64,000 nt of DNA from assembly GCF_003597395.2 (NCBI RefSeq), contig NC_133773.1, positions 61,305,373 through 61,369,372 on the forward strand, written 5' to 3'. The first letter of the stretch is position 1; every line of letters starts with the position of its first letter. The position numbers were made by a program, and so were the translations under genes. The DNA comes from Chelonoidis abingdonii (Eukaryota; Chordata; Testudines; Testudinidae). Below the pieces are notes generated by a model that saw only the letters and a program-made list of their open reading frames with translations, was not told the origin of the DNA and did not search any database. Shown here piece after piece: positions 22,987 through 35,860 of this stretch.

Positions 22987-24360
22987 CTACAATATTAAAA
23001 TCCAAAGAATTTTGCTTGTGGTTAGAAAGGGGTTACCATGTTTAGATATATTTGTATGCAGGGTAAATCAAATACTTAACATACATAAAAGCCTCATTCT
23101 GTGTTTTCAAAGGACTAGTACAGATACTGAAAAGTCCCCATCCTCACAGTTGTCTGTTATTACTGTAACAAACACTGGGGCTAGTCTCATCTGAAATTCA
23201 TCAAAATGAACTTACCTAGTAGAAGGAAGTGATCACAGAGTAGGTAGTTATCACTCCAACCCCTTTGGGAAGAAAGGGTGTTCTGGTTCCTAGGTCACTG
23301 CTAAACCTTGATGGCAGGAAATGGTGCTGTTGCCCAAGCATTAATCTAATTTAAAATCCCTTCTAGTGGAATGTTACAGAATCCCCACAGACAAGAGAAG
23401 TCATAGTTAAATATTAACTCAAATAACAAAACTCTCTTTCTTTACATGCCTTTTTTCCCTTAAGCCATCCCGTAGTAATTGTCCTTTTAAAAGGTCAGAG
23501 CTTGTTTTGTCCAGTAATTAAGTATGATTAAACTGTGGAGGATGCTTTTTAGTGAAGTGGGTTTTCTCCCAGAACCAGGGCTGGCAGGCAAAAGCAGGGA
23601 AAGATATTACAAAAGACTTGCTTAGGAAAATAAGTGAATGTGTGTACATATGCACAGCAACAGTCAAAATGAAAACTAAAATCTCTCTCTCTTTCCTGTT
23701 TTCCATTCACGTTTCTTGATTTATTGTAACAGACAGTGTTCACTGCCTCTCAACCCAATTAGTCTGGAGGCTTTGCAATGTCCAAGTGACCTAAATAACT
23801 AAGTCGACTGCTGATTTGAGATGCCATTTCCTACATATTTTGGTAGTTTATCAGTCTAACATACAGACAGCAAATTTCTATCAGAACAGCTGTCTTTCCA
23901 TAATAGGCAAATGATTTTAGATTGAATTATAAAAAAAGGTTTATTCACAGAAAGATAATTTCACTAATACAAAAAATAGTACAGCTGTTGCCATGGCCAA
24001 CTTCTGAGCATTAAATGATCAGCAGTTGTTTTCCTTGCATATAGGTTATTTTTAATTGCTGGTTGGAATCTTTTCCCTTTCCCCATTCCAGAATGGTGCA
24101 TTAAACAAGACTGTACATTTAAAACACAGCTTGACTTGACCTAAAATTGAAACAATCTCCCCAAAGCTAATTTTGTCCTCTAGCAATATATGGGAAGTAG
24201 AAATGCTCAGATTTAACAGATATGAACAAGTATTTTGATATTAAGTTACCTATTTCAGCAGCACTCAGCACTGAAGCAATTGGTAAATTGAGGACTGACC
24301 TGCACTAATTTTGCACCAGCCTTTTAAACGAATGTGTTTATATTGGGATAGTAAGCTCAC
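22987..24360 (-). other. FBXW7 intron between last two exons; no recognised element
   Basis: AT-rich intron. Short reading frames here show no family resemblance and I recognise no repeat. Confidence 0.7.
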
Positions 24361-24571
24361 CTTGCAATGTCTGTAAACACTGTCCTGTTTTGATATCCCA
24401 GATTTTGACTGTTGAATCTGCATTCCCAGACACAAGAATATTGTCTTTCAGTTCCATTCCACTTGTTAATGACTGGTGGCCCGTTAATGTGTGAATGCAG
24501 TTTCCCGTCTCCACATCCCAAACTCGGATTGAAGTGTCGAGAGATCCACTCACTACATGGATGCCATCAAA
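24361..24571 (-). CDS. FBXW7: FBXW7 coding exon, WD40 blades (about residues 549-618)
   Basis: The exon is 211 bases: 70 codons plus the first base of Gly619. The acceptor AG is at 24573-24572 and the donor GTGAGC follows 24361. It begins [19 protein letters not shown] and ends with the QCLQTLQ strand, covering two WD40 units with their GH and WD dipeptides. A read-through of the donor would add unrelated residues, which supports the splice assignment. These blades are on the propeller face that helps bind the phosphodegron. Confidence 0.97.
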
Positions 24572-24709
24572 CTAAAAAAAGGTAAAAACATCACAAGCAA
24601 CTGTATTAAGCTCTTAGGATTTACACTGTGAAAAAAAACATTAAGCGTGCTACTTGGATTTAATTCAGAGTTTCACAAAATAAGACAGTATATGCTATGA
24701 CCTTGCACT

Positions 24710-24865
24710 ATCCCCTACACTAGGAAATTACATTATGGTACAACATGTTAACTAACAATGTTAAATACAACTTTGAACTCAGTGCAAAGCCTTATGTTTA
24801 ACATAGTTCTATCATTAACCCCGCACACCTGATGCTATCAGTATAATTTCCTAGTGTAGATAAGG
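24710..24865. mobile_element. Foldback MITE in FBXW7 intron
   Basis: The inverted ends ctacactaggaaattac (about 24715) and ataatttcctagtgtag (about 24842) pair almost perfectly around an AT-rich middle of some 100 bp. It is followed by ataaggcc, a frequent context of sauropsid MITE ends (compare tagtgtagacaaggc near 9880). No coding. Superfamily uncertain. Confidence 0.65.
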
Positions 24866-25719
24866 CCTATGGCATTCTGCAGTTCAACACCTACAGATCT
24901 TAATCTTGAATAAGGAGAAAAGTACATACTGACGGACACTTTACTTTGACCCTCTCTTTGAATAGTACTATACATTGCTAAAAATTCAAGCAAACAGAAC
25001 AGAAAATATTTGAGTGGTTTCTGATATTTCAAGCAACTGCAAAGAGTTTTAAAGGATCTTCTGCCTTCAGTGTCAACCTCCTCATCCAAAAAACTTTTGT
25101 GGAATATTTCATTTGATCAGATCAGCAGCTTCACTCTATGTAACATCTATCCACAGTATCAGAGCAAAAAGTTAGTTCAAGCACTTTGTCAACTAAAACC
25201 AAGAGCCAGTGGTGGTGATCAGGTAGTATATACTGCAGCTAAATCATAAATTAAGAAAGAATATGAATTTAAACCTTTTTGAAAAAAATATAATGTGTTA
25301 TAAATCAGTGGTTCTGAGGACTCTTTCTGTAAGGACTAGCATTTTACATATGCTTTCCATCAGGAAGTCCAGTCCACTATCATCTATGGGCTAGGTTCAC
25401 AAAGGTGCCATATGCTCAACATTGCAATGCTAACTATACTAGGTGCTCTGATGCCTGCTGGAATCTACAGCTGTGACATAGGTACCTAACTTTCCCTGTG
25501 CATGGTAGTAGAAGCTTGGATACCTAAGAATGGGATCAACAAAACCCATCAAGAAGCCACCAGGGAGGGAGTGGGGCTTAAGCCCTGTCCCTCAAAGGGA
25601 CTTACACATCTAAGTCTAGGTTGGAGGGAGGCATCTATCACCGCTTGAAATTCACAGCCATGAACTCTTTCTCATAAACATCATAAAACCACACACATCA
25701 CAACCACCACACCATTACC

Positions 25720-25900
25720 TGGAGGTGATAGTGCTGCCCCCCTTATAACCTGTAGCCCACTGGTTACAGTGCTCAGCCAAGATGTGGGAGATCCCTCCCT
25801 CTGCCTGATTTGGAGCAGAGATTTGAGTCCATGTCTCTCAACTCTTAGGAGAGTGTCCTAACCACTGGGCTTGGGATAGTTTGAGATGAGGTTCTCGAAC
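25720..25900. repeat. tRNA-like inverted repeat
   Basis: gtagcccactggttacagtg followed by aagatgtgggagatcc faces an inverted partner ending gtgtcctaaccactgggctt. Both arms resemble the D-arm/A-box part of a tRNA-derived repeat, arranged head to head. It is a dispersed repeat and not a tRNA gene, because no anticodon or T arm can be completed. Confidence 0.5.
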
Positions 25901-26479
25901 AGTTCTACTTTGTAAAAATAGTCATTGGAACAGGGGTCTCCCATATTTACAGGTGAACGCTCTAACCTCTGTAGAGTCACTCTCTCTTTCTGGCCCCACG
26001 TTAAGTTAAGAAACATTTGTTTTCTAATAAACACATTTTATGTTCAAAATGAGTTATGAAATCCTCTAGTCTCTCAGTTACTGAGCCACACTTCCTGTGC
26101 CACAGACCAGCCTAGCAGACATGCAATTTCTTGTTTTTAATTATATTTACCAATTAAAAAAAAAAAGTTTGAGCAAGTATTAGCCTTAGGCCTTTGTAAC
26201 AGTAGAGGGTTAGGCACAGTACCAAACCCCCCAGCTCACCAGCCAGAATGCCATTCCTAGTTCTCCATCTGCTGTCCTCTATGACTGTGGTGCCAGCAAG
26301 CCCTAGCACAAAATAAATCCCTAAATGCCTTCTCAGACTCTGGAAGTTGTTTCAGCTCTGCAGAGCGAAACAAGGATGTTCAGGGTAGGTAAAAAGGTAA
26401 AGGAAGATCCACAACAGTTCTTCAACTACAGACTTTTACTGCATCGCTATCTTGGTGAGGGGTGTGATGAGATGTGATT

Positions 26480-26705
26480 TGTGACCAACTTAGCTGTACT
26501 GGCAAAAACCCCTAGTGCAGACTTAGTTATTACGGCAAAACTGCACTTCTGCTGGAGTGGGGGTGGAGGTGTAACTGGAATAAACTATGCCGGCAAAAGT
26601 GTCCACCCTAGGAATACTTTGCTGATATACTTTACTGGGCTGGTACAGCTACACCAGCAAAACCTTCCAAATGTAGACGTGGCCTCTAGCATAGGTAGGC
26701 AGGGA
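26480..26705. repeat. MITE-like repeat with weak inverted ends
   Basis: Internal pairs such as gctgtactggcaaaaacccc and gctggtacagctacaccagc, together with caaatgtagacgtggcct at the right end, resemble a dispersed sauropsid MITE also suggested at 48430-48680. Boundaries are approximate. Confidence 0.4.
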
Positions 26706-27606
26706 GCTGATCAGAACCCTTCACTAACAGCCATTAAAATCCTAGGTCCACACACACACAAATATAAACCACTGTTTTCGTTTTTATAACAATCCATGAA
26801 GTGTTGCTAGCCAGGTACCCAACAATTGTATACTGAAAGGGATAACATGCAAACTAACCTCATATGTTTCAATAAATGCAATTTCTAGAGGACACACAAA
26901 ATCTCCTTTCGAATATCAGAGTAAGGAAAAATTCAATCATACAAAGCTGCCAAAAGTTGCTTGTTTTTTGTAAATACCAGAAGCAGCTCGCTTGCTCCTT
27001 TTTGTGGATATACGTCTTTTCAGCATTTATTTACTAAGTAAGTTCTTCTTTAGTTTGGAGTAAAAGAGACAAGCTCTGGTTTAATTTTAAAGATGAACAC
27101 TACAGTTTTTTGGGAGAGGAAGTAATTTTTTCATGGATGTGAAATATTCCACATGAATATTCCAGCTACAGCAGCCCAGATTGAACTAGTCTAGCGCTAC
27201 CTCATACACCTTAGCACTAAGTTCCTTCTCTAAGATTAAGATTCTAGAATACTAATACATGAACTTTCAGACTATCAAAGGGACATTACTTTTGGTGGAC
27301 TTAACTCCTCAGCTGCTGATAAGCTATGAAAAACAGGGACACTGAAAACAAGAATATTCACAGCAAAATTAAAAATAATGTACAATAATGTGGTAGCTCT
27401 CAGAGACCCAAACTAGAATTTGGCTCCCATTCTAAATTAAGACAAGATATGTAGCAAGAGGAGGGAGGTAGGATGAGGGTAACCTGAATCTCTATGTATT
27501 TTCTAGGACTGCATCTGCAGATCAGTAAGTACCCATATTTTTAGTAGTTTAACAATACAGATGGTGTATCCAAGGGAATCTAGAGCACTACATGCAAATT
27601 GCTTAC

Positions 27607-27832
27607 CTGTAATGAATAGACTCTATTAGTATGCCCTTGCAGTGTGTGTAGACAGGTTTCAGTCTCTGGATCCCACACTTTGACCATAAAATCATATGCT
27701 CCACTAACAACCCTCCTGCCATCATACTGAACACACCGGACTGCAGCTACATGTCCCATCAGAACATGTAAACACTGGCCTGTCTCTATGTCCCAAACTC
27801 TCAGCGTGGCATCTCGAGACCCACTGACAACT
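27607..27832 (-). CDS. FBXW7: FBXW7 coding exon with R479 and R505
   Basis: The exon is 226 bases: the last base of Arg473 and residues 474-548. The acceptor AG is at 27834-27833 and the donor GTAAGC follows 27607. It encodes [14 protein letters not shown], then the blade containing [14 protein letters not shown]. The codon for R479 (CGA on the minus strand) is at 27816-27814 and that for R505 (CGG) at 27738-27736. Both side chains contact the phosphothreonine of substrates, and both are known human cancer hotspots. They are intact here. Confidence 0.97.
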
Positions 27833-29035
27833 CTGGTGAAACACAAACAGAAACTACACTTAGCATATAAACTTCCATGTTATTTGTATCATGTATGCTA
27901 AAACAGGAAGACTGATATATCAACCTTTTAGCAGTTAAACTGAATTTATCTCTCTGGAAGGTGAGGCGGCCTGATTACTAGTCTGCCTGCTTCTGAAGAG
28001 CTGGCTTGGCTTCACATTTTATTCAGGTTGAAAGTTAAAGCATGTTACGTTTTCCCACCCTGTTCATCATCACACCACCAAACTATTTGGTGTGATTGGC
28101 AGTCAGTATTTAAGAGGAGAGATGCAGACTTGAAAACAAGATATTGCAGGTCAAGATTGAGGTGGGTTGGGAGAGCTGTATGTGACAGATTATATACCAC
28201 CTACTTTTACAGATGGTTAGCTCAAGCCAGTAATACAGGCTTGCTTTAATGAGCACTACACGTACCTAGTGATATTTATTTATTTATTTTTAAAACCCTC
28301 TTTGGAGGTTTTTCTTCATCATGCAACATTTATGTCTCTTGATTTGTACAGTAAATATCAGTTTTTAACCTACTGAGACTGGAACCATAAATAGTAATGA
28401 AGATTACTGTAATTCCATTAACTATCTGAGCAGAAAAACGTAGTTTTCTTAGAAGGAAAAGAAGGGATGAATAACCAAGACAACATTCTAGACACAACTA
28501 CATATCAATGCAAAGCTTTAAAACAAATAACTACAACAGCTCAGCCAAAGTCTCTTGAATTGATATACTATTGTTGAAATGAAATGACAGTGTAAAAGAA
28601 ATGTAAATAAAATATATTAAAGTCTAAAGACATTTTAAAAAAGGTAATTTTAAAATAGGTAAAGGTTTACAACAAAATGTAGAGAAATAAGTTAAAAACA
28701 AGGACTGTTTGTAGTGTAGCATAGCAGAATGGGTCACATCAATAACTGAAACAACTGTGAAAGAAAGTTATAGGTAACTATTTGACTGTATATGGAGAGG
28801 TTTATGTCGTTTGTACTTTGGTTAATTCTCTCACACCGTTTCTTCTTGCAGTCAGCTGCTCTTTTCTCTTCATGTTGAGTGTATAAATGTAATTTTAGTA
28901 ATATGTACTTTTATATTGCACAGACTTTTACTATTTTAGGACTACTTAATGAAATTTTAGGTACATTTTCCTTTTTTTAAAAAAAATCACAAAATAAGAG
29001 GCAAAAAAGATATCTAATTTGAAGTAAACATTTAC
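27833..29035 (-). other. FBXW7 intron; no recognised element
   Basis: AT-rich intron with a short TTTA run near 28275. I see no gene, RNA or datable repeat. Confidence 0.7.
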
Positions 29036-29217
29036 CTTTTTTCATGGAGATGCATACAACGCACAGTAGAAGTGTGTCCATATAAAGTATGAATACATTC
29101 TCCAGTCTCCGCATTCCATACTTTAAGTGTTCGGTCTGTAGATCCACTAATAATGATATTGTCCCTCATTTGTGATGACCAGACTCCACCTGTGTGTCCA
29201 ACTAGTGTTCTTAAACA
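29036..29217 (-). CDS. FBXW7: FBXW7 coding exon with R465
   Basis: The exon is 182 bases: residues 413-472 plus two bases of Arg473. The acceptor AG is at 29219-29218 and the donor GTAAAT follows 29036. It encodes [16 protein letters not shown], then the blade with [21 protein letters not shown]465 is a CGT codon at 29061-29059, the most frequently mutated phosphodegron-binding arginine in human FBXW7. The exon ends in a run of six A before the donor. Confidence 0.97.
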
Positions 29218-29270
29218 CTGAAAAATATTTTGTATAGTTAGGATTTTGGAAGAAGTTGAAAGAAACTTAA

Positions 29271-30400
29271 TCAGTTCATAGATTATGAGGCCACACTGTG
29301 ATCATATAGTCTGACCTCCTGTATAACACAGGCCATAAGATTTCTCTGAATTAATTGCTATTTGAACCAGAGCATCTCTTTTACAAAAACATCCAACGTT
29401 GATATAAAACTTTCTAGTGATGGAGAATGCACCACAACACTCGGTAAGTTTTTTCTAATGGTTAATTACCCTCAATGGGGCAGGAACAATTTTTAAATTC
29501 TGGCACAACAGTAGCTTTTTTCCCAATGTTCCAAAGCTTACTGAAAATCAGCATTAACAATCCAGAGAGCACCTCAACCAAATCTTTTAAAACTCTTGGA
29601 TGCAAGTTTCTGGACCTCCTGATTAAAAGATGTCTAACTTTATTAGATACTTCGTAACATCCTCCTGAGTAACTGCTGGAATGGTAAGTATTTCATCATC
29701 ATACTTCATAAATCCATCATCTGTTTCTCCCAAATATAGAACAGATATTTATTGAACATTTAGGCTTTTCAGTATTATTGACTGTTCTATCATTTCCATC
29801 TAATACTGGACCAATACCATTGTTAGGATTCCTTTTCCTCCTAATGTACTTAAATAGCACCTTAACTCTGCTCCCCAAAGACTTCTTGTGTCCTTTTACT
29901 TCCCTTTTCAATGTTTTTCAATTCCTAGCTTCAATTTATATTCACTGATATCAACTTCCTCTTTTCCATTGATTATTCATATATATATTTATTTTAATTG
30001 CTGCTTTCATTTCCTCTCTAAGCCAGTTTGTTTTTTAATCAGTGTTGTTTCCTTTCTTGATTGTTGCTTTTTGGGTACCAAGTAAAATGTTGTTGAACAG
30101 TTCCCAATTATTCACATTTTTCCGTTTAAATTCTTTCCCATGTGTTTTGGCTTGGAATTGTTTTCAGCTTTGTGAAACTGGCTTTTTGAAAGCAATAAGA
30201 ATATATTTTACTCGTTTGGACTTTATTCTTTTTGCACATAACAAATACGATCAAGTCATGGTCACTTGCATATAAGCGACCACTACATTTTTCATTCTGT
30301 GAGCAATTTCTCTTTTTCAGTCAGGATGAGGTCAAATACAGAATTCTTCCATATTGGATGCAACACTTTCTGAATATTCTCTAATGTTTGGCTTAAACAT
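29271..30400 (-). mobile_element. CR1 LINE fragment in FBXW7 intron
   Basis: On the minus strand the lower-coordinate end has the CR1 3' tail (gtcagactatatgatcacag at about 29320-29300, then a cctcataatct-type end). At 29911-29717 a frame reads KREVKGHKKSLGSRVKVLFK, then YIRRKRNPNNGIGPVLDGND, the CR1 linker between endonuclease and RT. An internal deletion near 29475 joins the tail to mid-RT sequence. Same strand as FBXW7. Confidence 0.75.
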
Positions 30401-31324
30401 CCCTCATATAAAGATGTTACTGAGAACTTAAAGCTGCTGACAAGTCATCCTGCCATGTTTAATTTCATATATTCAGTGATACATTATATTTTTGAGGAGG
30501 AAGAATACACCAAACACATGTTTTTCATTAAAGAATAATTCCATCTTGTCCTTTTTGATGAAAGAATGCTAAAATTGCACCGTGGTTTCTTTCATGAACT
30601 AGCCTTAGTGAAGGGAAGCCAGATGAACAGGGTGTGGCTGCCTGCATACCACATTTTATTTTATTTTATTCTTCCCTGAGGTAGTAGTTACAATCCAGTT
30701 AAGACACTTTGAGGCATGCAAAAGCAGAAACTAAAACCTTTAAATACATCTAAGACTAATATTACAATGTGGATATCTTTTATATCTTAAGCTTGCCACT
30801 ATCAACATTTGGGCTGTTGAAATTAGAAGATTCTCTGTTACTAGAATAAAGAGAAATGAACTGTCTAAGGCTATTTATAGCCAATAAAAAAAAATTGAAA
30901 AACTTAAAAACCATATAAATAAAATGTGGAAGCCACAAGCATTAGCCAGAAACAAGATCCATGTGAAGAATTAACCTACAGAGAAGATAACGTAGTATGT
31001 GTCTAAATTCTCTGTAATCAATGTCAAAAATGACTCCACAAGAATAGAGCAGCTGCCAAGAGAACAAGGATATATGCCAATGGAACATGAATAGCATTAT
31101 AATTTCACATCAAGGTGACTTTCATAAAATAAACATATATTGGCATAGAGAAAGATTGCCCAAATATTTTCTAATATTCTATCTTTGTCTTGCACCAGAC
31201 AGCAATAAAGGCAAAGATATAAGATATTCTTGGAAACAGGATAAATTACTAACACCCTTTTAAGCTTGCTACTACTATGTCAATGGTCCATTTCATGGGT
31301 TCTTAACAGCAATTACCAACTTAC

Positions 31325-31438
31325 CTTGCCTGTAACTGCTGACCAAACTTTTAATGTGTTGTCATCAGAACCACTGACTATTCGGTTACCACAGAATTGT
31401 AGACATGTGATTACATGATCATCATGTCCTTTGAGCAC
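31325..31438 (-). CDS. FBXW7: FBXW7 coding exon, first WD40 blade (about residues 375-412)
   Basis: The exon is 114 bases, exactly 38 codons, phase 0 at both ends. The acceptor AG is at 31440-31439 and the donor GTAAGT follows 31325. It encodes VLKGHDDHVITCLQFCGNRI and ends AVTGK, the first WD40 repeat. Skipping it would keep the frame but remove one blade. Confidence 0.96.
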
Positions 31439-33472
31439 CTGACAATACAGAATGTGTTGCAATGTAAGCCAAAAGTTTAGAAGATAAACAGAAAAGAAAA
31501 TCAGAATCAGAATGGTGTACATCAGCAAGAAGGGCGCATAAATTAATGTAACTAGATTAAAAAATTGAATCATTGTCAGTCCTTATGGTTCAGATCTGTT
31601 TTATTACTAGCTGGAGATAGGAAGACATTTCCTTGATATAAAATGTCATCCATGATATAGCATTGCATAGCTGACCACCTGCATTAACACTATTTTTACC
31701 CTCCTTCTAAAATAATTGAGATAGATCATTGCTAAAACTAGGATAACCCATTGGATAGACCACTGTATTCTAAAAAATAAATTTAAAAAATGTCAAAATA
31801 AAATCTTTAAAAGCATGAGAATAATGTCATGGAAAATATTTTACCTATGAACAAAAAATTTGCTTCTATTATCCAATGCATTTTTTTTATTTTTATGAAC
31901 TAGTCTTAATGTGTACTTATATTCTCGACCACTCCACTCCTCCTGATATACTGGGTACCAGATACTATCCAAAATAAGAGCTACAGAAACCTTTACCAGT
32001 TACGAAGAAACAAAAGTTAGTTTGGCCAAATGAGAAGAAAATATGTATTTCCATGTTTGTGGATTTGAATGTCATTTTTCAAAAATGGCATTTTCAGTGT
32101 TTGATTATGGAAACCTGCAATAGATTATTTTTAGTACAGTACAGTAAAGATCAATTACATCAGAACATGCAAATTAAACAAGGAATTTACTATTTAAAAT
32201 ATCTGAATACTTTTCAAAATATCTATTGATATGAAATGGGAAGCTGGGTAATGTCTGGGGCTACCATTTGAATAATTCCAGCATAGCATATGACATGACA
32301 AAAAATACAGCACTGTTGCCAGAAACACAGAAAGTTGCAGTCAGATATTCAAATAGCAGGAGATTTTCTCAGCTTTTTAGGTAACTCCTGTATTGTTTTG
32401 TTTGTTTAGTTTTCTGGACTACTATACAAAAATTAAGAAAAGTCACAGAATTTCTCTAAAAAGAATGGTTTAAGTCTCTGGCTGTTCTTTATGTATAAAG
32501 GGCAGCCAGAGACACAATCAGTCTTTATGATACAACTGCTAAATTCTTGCATAAATAAAGCACATTATGATACTATAATCTAGTATCAGTATCATTAAAA
32601 TGTGGGCATACCCTGCTAATGTTATCAGGCTGAAATGAAACAATTTTCATCTATATTATAGTACTTCATTTTTATTTTCAAAGGCAACAAAATCTTAAAA
32701 AGGGAATTCAAGTACTTTCCTTTACTTTTAAAAAGTTATAAAAATATATGTAAAAATAAGACACGAAATGAAAACAAATATCTGAATTTATGTAATAGTT
32801 TCATATCACAATCTAAAAATACCCTAAACACACGATTAACTTCATGCATAAGTATTCCTGTTGAAGTGAATGGGAGTACTTTCATGTGTAAAGTTAAGTA
32901 TCAGTATGAATGTTCCCAGGATTGGGGCCTCAGTGAAAATGTTGTTGCATGGTGCCACAGCAGTAGGATTTAACTCTACTAGCAGCAACTATATTTTGAT
33001 TTTCTGATATGGTGCTGGAGTGAGGTATACAAACCCTACAGAGGAGAGGAAGAGGTTAAGGAGTTGATCTGGTCCCAGATGGCCTTGCCCCACCATACTC
33101 AAAGCCTGCACAGACTGGATGCACTTAAAAAAGGAAGCAGAGTATCTTAGTGTCAGGCAGACAGTGGAGGTAAGTTGACCTGAACTCTTGGGAAAAAATT
33201 TTTAGGAGCTCTTGCTGCCTGAGGCCTGTCTACTGTGGCCTGACCAAGCCTGCAAAGGGACTGGTGATGCTTTGAAGATTAGAAATTTTATCTTACGTTC
33301 AATATTTTACTTTATCCTGTGGAAAGAGAGGGGACTTAGTAGGAAAAGATCCTGCAAGGAAGCTGCATAATGCATCAGGATGCAGGACTTAGCTGCCTAC
33401 CACTGGGGCCCACTGGAGTGGGTGGGCCCAGGCTCTCCTACCAACCCTTAGAAGGGCAACTACAGATGTTCA
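31439..33472 (-). other. FBXW7 intron, AT-rich, one imperfect palindrome
   Basis: An imperfect palindrome at about 32838-32905 (cttcatgcataagtattcct ... ggagtactttcatgtgtaaa) resembles a dispersed foldback repeat. Otherwise no gene or RNA is seen. Confidence 0.5.
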
Positions 33473-33640
33473 TAGAATCATAGATTATTAGGGTTGGAAG
33501 GGACCTCAAGAGATCATCTAAGTCCAACCTCCTGCTCAAAGCAGGACCAATCCCCAAATCGCCCCCTCAAGGATTGAACTCACAACCCTGGGTTTAGCAG
33601 GCCAACGCTCAAACCACTGAGCTATCCCTCCCCCCAAATG
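33473..33640 (-). mobile_element. tRNA-derived SINE with CR1-like tail (tortoise Pol III SINE type)
   Basis: On the minus strand the head reads gagggatagctcagtggttt and gagcgttggcctgctaaacc, then ggttgtgagttcaatcc, matching tRNA A-box and B-box arrangement. The tail (ggtccttccaaccc-type, ending in tatgattctatg) matches CR1 LINE 3' ends. The motif atgttc flanks both sides (33467-33472 region and just after 33637), a likely target duplication. Published turtle SINEs share this head-tail structure. Retrotransposed using CR1 machinery, by inference. Confidence 0.8.
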
Positions 33641-33924
33641 TTCCCCTTTACAGATGCTCAGAAGTTTTCATTTGGCTTAAAACAGGATAGGTAGAAAAAT
33701 ACATAAATTTCTGCACTGTAAAATATACATGACTTTATTCTGATTTAATTATTTTTAAGAAAAAAAATTGTCACAAAGAGCTTTAACACCTTCTTTTCAA
33801 GTTAACAGTTTTAAAAAGTTTTTTTGGATGTCAGAAGTGATTTAGTTTAGTCCAAAACAAAACTAACAGCTGACAGGCTGATCCTATTTAATTCTCAACA
33901 TGAACATAGTTAAGAAATGGTTAC

Positions 33925-34061
33925 CTTAGGAGATTTAAGCTCTCCTCGCCGCCAGTTAGTATCAATTCTGTGCTGTCTGATATAAGCACTTTTCCATGGG
34001 CTATGTATGAAGCCTGGTTTTATTACTTTCCTTCTTTTGATATGCAATGGTTCGTCAATCC
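33925..34061 (-). CDS. FBXW7: FBXW7 coding exon, F-box to propeller linker (about residues 330-374)
   Basis: The exon is 137 bases: two bases of Gly329 and 45 codons. The acceptor AG is at 34063-34062 and the donor GTAACC follows 33925. It encodes IDEPLHIKRRKVIKPGFIHS and ends RRGELKSPK. This is the helical linker between F-box and propeller that holds the substrate at a fixed distance from the E2. The 10-kb intron upstream of it holds the third DIRS element. Confidence 0.96.
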
Positions 34062-34860
34062 CTAAAATGAATTTAAAAATTAAAAAAAGAAGAAAATCTT
34101 GTCAATTCCACCAAACATCAACCTCTGTTCACCCCTAAACTTTTAAAGCCACCACAGACTTCATATATTATAGTGACAATCACCTTCTCACCCAATACTG
34201 TTCCAACCTCATTTGTTGTCCTGTGCTTCTGTCTGTAGCCCACTTGCCTTTTCTATATGTCTTTTCCCTCTGGTTAATCTAATTATTAGCTTCAATCTTG
34301 GTTGTTGCCAGTACATGGATAATTCCCACTTCTCCATGCTTCTCAAATCATTCTCTGGTACCTATATTTGTCAGTCTTGACTAAACTGTATTTTAAAATT
34401 ACTGAGCACTTCAAAGTCTGAAATACATTTGCTGGGAAAAAAGAGTTCTCTCTCCTTTGTCATCCCTTCTGATATTCTTAATCATACATACTTGGTTTCC
34501 AAGCCTAAGAAGTTACAGAATCATTCTTGAACCCCCACTCTTTCATCTTTCTTTTCTCAATACTATCATAAGAACAAGACAAGAATATATCTTTATTTTG
34601 GCTCTGTCTTCAGTGAAACCTTTAAAGGCAGGGATTGTCAAAGGAGGTTAATGGGATAAGAGAACTCCCATTCCAATAGGATTTGGCACCTCGCTACCTT
34701 AGAAGCCTTTAAAAAGTACAGGTTGATTCATACGTTAGTCTGTTTTATTGCCGTTTTATTGATTCCTCCTAAAGCCCTACTCTCTAAATTTCAGGGAAGG
34801 CTGGTTGTCTGTGTATGTGTCTCCAAGGTCCAGGGCCAGAACACTGTAGTTATGTCACTT
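34062..34860 (-). other. FBXW7 intron start, no gene recognised
   Basis: Intronic DNA with scattered pyrimidine-rich stretches, possibly very old LINE sequence. No clear motif. Confidence 0.5.
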
Positions 34861-35841
34861 CGACATGCTAGGAAGAAAGAATGGTTACTTACTTTGTACA
34901 CTGTTAGTGGAGTTCTTTGAGATATATGGTCCCTAGCTGTATTCCACTCTAGGTTTGCATGTGCTCCATGTGCCTGACATCAAAAGAGTGTCTGTTGGTC
35001 CACCTCTTGCCTCACTGTGCTCTGAACTGAGGGCATAGGCGATACCAGTCAGCTTTGTGTTCTTGGGTACCAGGGCACAGTATCCAGCTTGTCTGACTCA
35101 TGAAGGACACTCCCCCACCCCCCAGCCTCTGCTTGAACCAAAATCTATCAGAGAAAAAGACTCGCAGAGAGCAGTGAAGGGTGATGGGAGACACACCTAG
35201 ATCCCTCCTGACAAGGATGATAGGATTAAGGCAATTCCCTTAGCCTCATCTGCATCAAAGATGGGAAAGAGAGGCATCTCTATTAGCATATAGAATGGGG
35301 AACACAAGATTCCAAGGCAAGAACTGCACTGAACTCTGGGACCAGAAAAGCAGGGAAGCACTGGATCATGGGGGATCTCTGCTCCAGATTTTAATGAACC
35401 TACACCTGCACGCACCCAGCTCAGCAGTTATCAGACCAATTTTAGTAATGACTCTTTGATATCCAGATTACTGAAGCTGCCTAGTTGCATTGTGAGCTCC
35501 CTGGAAGGAACACCACCCATAGCCAAAAGTGATCAGCTCCTATTGTCTAGCCTTAAAAAAACCCCTTGAGGCATCAGTTTACCCATAAACAAATCTAGTG
35601 TTCTCCCTTGAACCATTGTTGTTTCCCTACAAAAAAAAACAAAAAAAAACAACCCTACCCACACTCCAGTAAGTGTTCTGATGTATGGATCCAAACCCTG
35701 CATCAGTTCCACTGGGATTTCATCTTCCCCAGACTGATTGTGCTGGGGGCTCTGCCTGTCTCCAGCACTCAGGACCCTGAGCTACCACCATCACCTGGGA
35801 ACCCCGACCAGTTCAAGCTTCCTATAGTGGTGAGATCCCTC

Positions 35842-35860
35842 TCTCTCTCTCTCTCTGGTT
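35842..35860. repeat. CT microsatellite
   Basis: About nine CT units inside the LTR-element block. Useful as a length marker only. Confidence 0.85.

Noticed and set aside
25720..25900. tRNA gene
   Set aside because: Only D-arm-like inverted halves are present; no anticodon or T arm can be drawn.
22718..29217. Processed FBXW7 pseudogene
   Set aside because: Exons are separated by introns with correct splice sites and carry no frame damage.
33560..33640. Functional tRNA gene on the minus strand
   Set aside because: It is continuous with a CR1-like tail and flanked by a short repeat, which makes it a SINE head.
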